A DNA stretch of 64,000 nt from Leptobacterium_A meishanense (GTDB lineage: Bacteria; Bacteroidota; Bacteroidia; Flavobacteriales; Flavobacteriaceae): positions 1 through 64,000 of the forward strand of contig NZ_JBBEXE010000001.1 in the NCBI RefSeq assembly GCF_037645805.1. Direction: 5' to 3'. Shown one piece after another: positions 59,959 through 64,000 of the stretch (the first letter of the stretch is position 1; the number at the start of each line of letters is the position of its first letter). A program made the position numbers and the translations under genes. The notes under the pieces are model-generated. The model was not told the DNA's origin. It did no database searches and saw nothing but the letters and a program-made list of their open reading frames with translations.

Positions 59959-59988
59959 TATGCCAAAAAAATATATATAGTTGGCATA
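59959..59988. repeat. 8-bp inverted repeat between fahA and the lipoprotein gene
   Basis: TATGCCAA (59959-59966) and TTGGCATA (59981-59988), perfect arms with a 14-bp AT-rich spacer, 12 nt past the fahA stop on the minus strand. No T-run follows on the minus strand, so it is a weak terminator at best; it may be an operator for the lipoprotein gene. Confidence 0.4.
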
Positions 59989-60000
59989 TAGACTGTTAAT

Positions 60001-61284
60001 TTATTTTTTAGTAAAAGGAGGTAGTAATTGAGTGCTTACCTCACCAAAACCAATCCGGACGGTTTCATTCATGCAATACCCTCTCATTGTTACTGTATCA
60101 TAATCGTTAATGAATTTTCGTTCAGACCCGTCTTTCATCTTGATGGGTTTTTCTCCTCGCCAGGTTAACTCAAGCATGGAGCCATAGGAATCTGGTGTTG
60201 GACCTGAAATGGTACCACTCCCCATCATGTCACCACTATTTATTTTACAGCCGTTTACAGTATGGTGTGCAAGTTGTTGTGCCATATTCCAATACATATA
60301 CTTAAAATTAGATTTTGTAACGGTAACAGGTTCACTATCCTGAGGTTTGATATCAACTTCAAGGTGAATATCATAACTCTTTTCCCCATTAAATTGAAGG
60401 TAGGGTAATGGTTTTGGGTCTTGTTTTGGGCCTTCTACTTTAAATGGTTGTAAAGCATCTATGGTAACAATCCACGGAGAGATAGAGGAAGCAAAATTCT
60501 TTGCTAAAAAAGGCCCTAGAGGGACATATTCCCATTTTTGAATATCTCTTGCGCTCCAATCATTAAAAAGCACCATGCCAAAAATATAATCTTCAGCCTC
60601 TTCTACTGAAATAGGCTCCCCTAAAACATTCGCATCTGTAGTTATAAAAGCCATTTCTAACTCAAAATCAACCAGTTTGGATGGCCCAAATACAGGGTTT
60701 TCTGCACCTGCGGGAAGTGTTTGTCCCATAGGTCGATGAACAGGAATGCCTGAAGGGACAATAGATGAGCTTCTGCCATGGTACCCAACAGGAATATGAA
60801 GCCAGTTAGGCAATAAAGCGTTATTAGGATCTCGGAACATAGTCCCTACATTAGTAGCATGCTCTTTGCTGGAATAAAAATCAGTATAATCCCCAATTTG
60901 GACGGGTAATTGCATTTCAATTTCGTTCAATGTGAAAAGAACAATTTTTCGGTGTTCTTCATTGTCCCTTAACTCTGAATTGTTACTATCAAATAGCTCA
61001 CTAATCCGGTTTCGTACCAATCGCCAAGTTTTTTTCCCATCTGAGATAAAATCGTTTAAAGTGTCTTGAAGAAAAATATCATCCGTAAGAGGGATGTTTT
61101 TAAAATACCCTAGTTGATGTAAGGCTCCAAGGTCGATAGCATGATCACCTATCCGGGTTCCAATGGTTATTACATCATCTCGAGTTAAAAAAACACCAAA
61201 AGGAATATTTTGTATAGGAAAATCAGAATCTTTAGCTACAGGAATCCATGATTTTTTGCTAGGGTCGTTTGCAAAGTAAGGCAT
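60001..61284 (-). CDS. fahA: Fumarylacetoacetase
   Basis: 427 residues, the length of the eukaryote-type FAH with its N-terminal domain. Landmarks: IGDYTDFYSSKEHATNVGTM with the catalytic and metal residues (about 132-151), IPVGYHGRSSSIVPSG (about 165-180), LVDFELEMAFITT, LFNDWSARDIQKWEYVPLG and MMGSGTISGPTPDSYGSMLE. It splits fumarylacetoacetate to fumarate and acetoacetate, the last step of tyrosine breakdown. The earlier enzymes (HppD, homogentisate dioxygenase) are not in the window. Confidence 0.95.
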   Translation of the reverse strand: MPYFANDPSKKSWIPVAKDSDFPIQNIPFGVFLTRDDVITIGTRIGDHAIDLGALHQLGYFKNIPLTDDIFLQDTLNDFISDGKKTWRLVRNRISELFDSNNSELRDNEEHRKIVLFTLNEIEMQLPVQIGDYTDFYSSKEHATNVGTMFRDPNNALLPNWLHIPVGYHGRSSSIVPSGIPVHRPMGQTLPAGAENPVFGPSKLVDFELEMAFITTDANVLGEPISVEEAEDYIFGMVLFNDWSARDIQKWEYVPLGPFLAKNFASSISPWIVTIDALQPFKVEGPKQDPKPLPYLQFNGEKSYDIHLEVDIKPQDSEPVTVTKSNFKYMYWNMAQQLAHHTVNGCKINSGDMMGSGTISGPTPDSYGSMLELTWRGEKPIKMKDGSERKFINDYDTVTMRGYCMNETVRIGFGEVSTQLLPPFTKK

Positions 61285-61484
61285 AAGGTTTTATGTTTTA
61301 ATTTATAACAATATTAAAAAATAATATTTTAATATCCAGTTTGGGAGGCAAAGTAAATTTTAGCCATGCTCTGTGGTATTTTAAAATGTGAAAAACTTGT
61401 TAGTATGTTTCATTTTTTTTAGAACAAAAACCATCGTTTTTTTATAATTTCGTTTCTCACGAAAGCTTATATAACAGATGTCAT

Positions 61485-62759
61485 ATGGAAAGAGACGAAC
61501 TGATTTTTGAACTTATACGAGAAGAAAAAGAACGCCAGTTATATGGCATTGAACTTATAGCTTCTGAGAATTTTGTGAGCGATCAGGTAATGGAAGCTGC
61601 AGGGTCTGTACTTACTAATAAATATGCGGAAGGTTATCCCGGAAAACGCTATTATGGAGGGTGTGAAGTGGTTGATGAGGTAGAAAATATAGCTATTGAA
61701 CGTGCTAAAACACTTTTTGGTGCTGAATGGGTAAATGTACAACCACATAGTGGTTCGCAAGCAAATACAGCAGTTTATTATGCTTGCTTAACCCCTGGGG
61801 ATAAAATCCTAGGATTTGATTTATCGCATGGAGGACATTTAACACACGGATCCCCGGTAAATTTCTCAGGGAGATTATACAATCCAGTATTTTATGGCGT
61901 GGATGAGGAAACGGGAATGCTTAATTATGATAAAATCCAACAAATTGCTGAAAAAGAAAAACCTAAACTAATCATAGCCGGGGCTTCAGCATATTCTAGG
62001 GATATTGATTTTAAACGTTTTAGAGAGATTGCAGATAGTGTAGGTGCATTATTGCTGGCTGATATTTCGCACCCTGCAGGGTTAATTGCAAAAGGGGTGT
62101 TGAACGATCCTTTACCACACTGCCACATTGTAACTACCACTACCCACAAAACACTACGGGGCCCCAGAGGGGGGATGATTATGATGGGGAAAGATTTTGA
62201 GAACCCTTTTGGGTTAAAATTAAAGAATGGAAACCTCAAAAAAATGTCTTCATTGTTAGATAGTGCTGTATTTCCCGGGAACCAAGGCGGGCCTTTAGAA
62301 CATATTATAGCAGCTAAGGCTGTTGCTTTTGGAGAGGCTTTAACAGATGAATTTCTTGAATATATCATTCAGGTTAAAAAAAATGCAAATGTTATGGCAA
62401 AAGCCTTTGTCAATAAGGGATATAAGGTAATTAGCGAAGGAACTGATAACCATATGATGTTGATTGATCTTCGAAATAAAAATATCTCCGGAAAGCAAGC
62501 TGAAGAAGCGTTGGGAAAGGCAACTATTACAGTAAACAAAAACATGGTTCCTTTTGATGACAAAAGTCCGTTTGTGACAAGTGGTATTCGAATTGGAACC
62601 GCGGCTGTTACTACAAGAGGGTTAAAAGAGAACGATATGGAGGCTATAGTAGACCTTATAGACCAGGTGGTTGAAAATTTTGAGAATGAGGCTATTATAG
62701 AGTCTGTTTCAAATCATGTTTATCGTTTAATGTGCGAACGGCCATTATTTGTAGACTGA
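61485..62759 (+). CDS. glyA: Serine hydroxymethyltransferase
   Basis: 424 residues, a PLP enzyme that interconverts serine and glycine with tetrahydrofolate, feeding one-carbon metabolism. ELIASENFVSDQVMEAAGSV, NKYAEGYPGKRYYGG, HGGHLTHGSPVNFSG and the PLP lysine Lys222 in TTTTHKTLRGPRGG are all present. A near-consensus -7 (TAATTTCG) lies about 24 nt upstream of the ATG. Monocistronic with a terminator 35 bp after the stop. Divergent from fahA by 200 bp. Confidence 0.97.
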   Translation: MERDELIFELIREEKERQLYGIELIASENFVSDQVMEAAGSVLTNKYAEGYPGKRYYGGCEVVDEVENIAIERAKTLFGAEWVNVQPHSGSQANTAVYYACLTPGDKILGFDLSHGGHLTHGSPVNFSGRLYNPVFYGVDEETGMLNYDKIQQIAEKEKPKLIIAGASAYSRDIDFKRFREIADSVGALLLADISHPAGLIAKGVLNDPLPHCHIVTTTTHKTLRGPRGGMIMMGKDFENPFGLKLKNGNLKKMSSLLDSAVFPGNQGGPLEHIIAAKAVAFGEALTDEFLEYIIQVKKNANVMAKAFVNKGYKVISEGTDNHMMLIDLRNKNISGKQAEEALGKATITVNKNMVPFDDKSPFVTSGIRIGTAAVTTRGLKENDMEAIVDLIDQVVENFENEAIIESVSNHVYRLMCERPLFVD

Positions 62760-62794
62760 TTTTTAGCTTTTATTAGTTATTAGCGTATTGATAT

Positions 62795-62825
62795 AAATCC
62801 GGTCTTCTTAAGCCGGATTTTTTTA
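62795..62825 (+). terminator. Intrinsic terminator of glyA
   Basis: AAATCCGG (62795-62802) pairs with CCGGATTT (62813-62820), 8 bp, then TTTT; it lies between glyA and the convergent beta-helix gene. Confidence 0.85.
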
Positions 62826-62831
62826 ATTGTT

Positions 62832-64000
62832 TTAAAAACTAATGCTTTGGTATGCTCCTATGTCAGGATCAGTTGTTCTGTCAATTCCAAGAATATCCAG
62901 AGGAACCAGTATAGCTGTATTTGAGTCCCCTCGATTGTTTCCGGCAGAATTTTCTCCTACCATAAATTTGTTTTCAAAAGAAGCTTTAAAGTCAGGGGAT
63001 TCATTAAGTATCACATCTTGAAAGAAATCGGTATTGTTAAAATTAAATAGTGGATTATCTATAAATTGATTATTGATGTCATCAAATTGAATAAGGCAGT
63101 TTTTAAAATTGTAGTTAAATGCGGCATTGTCGTCCCTACTGAGAAATAACTCAATATTTGAATTTCCGAAAATAATGGAATTACTAAAATCAGCATTAAC
63201 TAGGTCACTTATAAAAACTTCACCATCCCCTAGGTCTAAAAAGTTGTCGATTATAACTGTCGGAAATTCTCTAAACCCGTTGTTCCAATAATTTGCAAAT
63301 GTACAGTGTTTAAAGTTGTACTGTCCTCCTATGTTACAATAAAGAGAGGCTTGACCTGCATTTCCAATAACAAGATTTTCTGCATCGATATGTGCTGTAC
63401 GGCCCCATAACCCTATATTGGAGCTGTTATATATCTGAGTGTTTTTTATAGTTAGCGTAGGGGTGATATTCCCATCATTGTGATCCATTAGAATGCCTAC
63501 AGTAGCATTTTTTATGGTTAAATAATTAATTTCATGGTCGGTACTTCCAGATGTTAACCACACAGTTCCCCATTGCCCGGGAATGTTTTTAAAGGAAGGC
63601 TCTAAACGGTCTCCTTCAAAAATAACTTCATTTTCCATAAGCTTTTGGTCAGTGCTAAGTAATCCATTAACTTTCAAGGAGCCTCCATCAGCTACAATAA
63701 TTCCTGAATTCTCATGAAAATGTACTCGTGCTCCGGCATCAATAATAAGTACCTTATTTTCACTAACTCCTGCATATCCGTATATTACATATGGCTTCTC
63801 ATTAGTGAAATGTAATTCATCATCTTCTAGAAAGAAACCTTCAATTCGAATTTCATTGCCTTCATCATCAATTCTTAATAGAATAGACTCTGTAATGCCA
63901 TTATTAAACCGTTGAGGGAAAAGAAAAACAGCATCTTGTACTAGTGTAACCAAAGATACTTCTTGTTGATTACCATCAGTATCAAATTCAATACTATCTG
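62832..64000 (-). CDS. Right-handed beta-helix protein, 5' end cut by the window edge
   Basis: The frame is open to the right edge, so the N-terminus and signal are missing; about 389 codons are visible. The visible chain has a leading beta-domain (DAVFLFPQRFNNGITESIL, YGYAGVSENKVLIIDAGARV) followed by a parallel beta-helix with short repeated turns typical of pectate-lyase folds (about 170-330: NLVIGNAGQASLYCNIGGQY, FKHCTFANYWNNGFREFPTV, VNADFSNSIIFGNSNIELFL), ending DILGIDRTTDPDIGAYQS, which matches the closing motif of choice-of-anchor beta-helix proteins. I recall full-length relatives as lipoproteins of unknown function in Flavobacteriaceae. Confidence 0.82.
   Translation of the reverse strand, partial: DSIEFDTDGNQQEVSLVTLVQDAVFLFPQRFNNGITESILLRIDDEGNEIRIEGFFLEDDELHFTNEKPYVIYGYAGVSENKVLIIDAGARVHFHENSGIIVADGGSLKVNGLLSTDQKLMENEVIFEGDRLEPSFKNIPGQWGTVWLTSGSTDHEINYLTIKNATVGILMDHNDGNITPTLTIKNTQIYNSSNIGLWGRTAHIDAENLVIGNAGQASLYCNIGGQYNFKHCTFANYWNNGFREFPTVIIDNFLDLGDGEVFISDLVNADFSNSIIFGNSNIELFLSRDDNAAFNYNFKNCLIQFDDINNQFIDNPLFNFNNTDFFQDVILNESPDFKASFENKFMVGENSAGNNRGDSNTAILVPLDILGIDRTTDPDIGAYQSISF

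Noticed and set aside
61285..61484. Riboswitch upstream of glyA
   Set aside because: No conserved glycine, SAM or THF aptamer pattern was seen; only a short TTCG...CGAA inverted repeat is present.
1..64000. Mobile elements, CRISPR arrays, rRNA or tRNA genes
   Set aside because: No transposase, integrase, direct-repeat array or tRNA/rRNA sequence was found by eye on either strand; the window is syntenic-looking core genome.

Overview
This is an AT-rich chromosomal window from a member of the Bacteroidota, almost certainly the family Flavobacteriaceae. The signs are: promoters of the TTG / TAnnTTTG type with no Shine-Dalgarno sequences; a type IX secretion (T9SS) adhesin paired with a PorP/SprF protein; flavobacterial families such as DUF4835, DUF5686, DUF6095, DUF6503 and DUF6913; a monomeric isocitrate dehydrogenase; and a YtxJ/BrxC-like bacillithiol protein. 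The genus cannot be told from the window. It is mostly core genome. I see no rRNA, tRNA, CRISPR array, insertion sequence, prophage or integrase.

Layout. 1-4.5 kb: small membrane protein, glycerate kinase, monomeric isocitrate dehydrogenase, then a 0.6 kb gene-poor stretch. 4.5-9.9 kb (minus): rplS with its own promoter and a leader hairpin, a TPR gene with trmD, a coiled-coil membrane protein, a long GAPDH, an HtrA protease. 10.0-13.1 kb (plus): dapF, a GNAT acetyltransferase, mltG, a lysozyme-like protein. 13.2-15.9 kb (minus): RsmI-like methylase, low-molecular-weight phosphatase, dnaA, with a thioesterase diverging across a region rich in repeats. 16.5-18.8 kb (minus): YigZ-like, HAD, ribD. 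18.8-22.9 kb (plus): GNAT, prmC, ligA, a membrane protein. 22.9-24.5 kb (minus): the two halves of a UshA-type nucleotidase as separate genes in reversed order. 24.6-31.9 kb (plus): DUF6913, dapA, then bamD, an omega-like subunit, coaBC, DUF4835, recN and fabI.

32.0-36.9 kb (plus): glycosyltransferase, YbbR-like protein and coaE in overlap, then a histidine kinase and response regulator. 37.0-43.9 kb (minus): miaA, a voltage-gated-type K+ channel with a zinc ribbon, a DEDDh exonuclease/GIY-YIG fusion, yggS, DUF1015, 3-hydroxyacyl-CoA dehydrogenase and a Gfo/Idh oxidoreductase, packed like one operon. 44.1-50.5 kb: pcm, DUF5686, smpB, a DUF6503 lipoprotein and a nucleoside-catabolism set (deoC, deoD, histidine phosphatase). 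50.7-54.3 kb: T9SS type B adhesin and PorP/SprF partner. 54.3-64.0 kb: TetR regulator, clpB, YtxJ-like protein, a 55-residue cysteine-containing peptide gene, a lipoprotein, fumarylacetoacetase, glyA, and a beta-helix protein cut by the window edge.

The most unusual items are the 55-residue leader-type peptide at 58316-58483, the rplS leader hairpin, several starts only 4-5 nt after a -7 box (likely leaderless mRNAs), the reversed split nucleotidase, a perfect 11-bp inverted repeat beside dnaA, and a SPOR-like tail on the PorP protein. I found no clear multi-gene system that looks wholly new.
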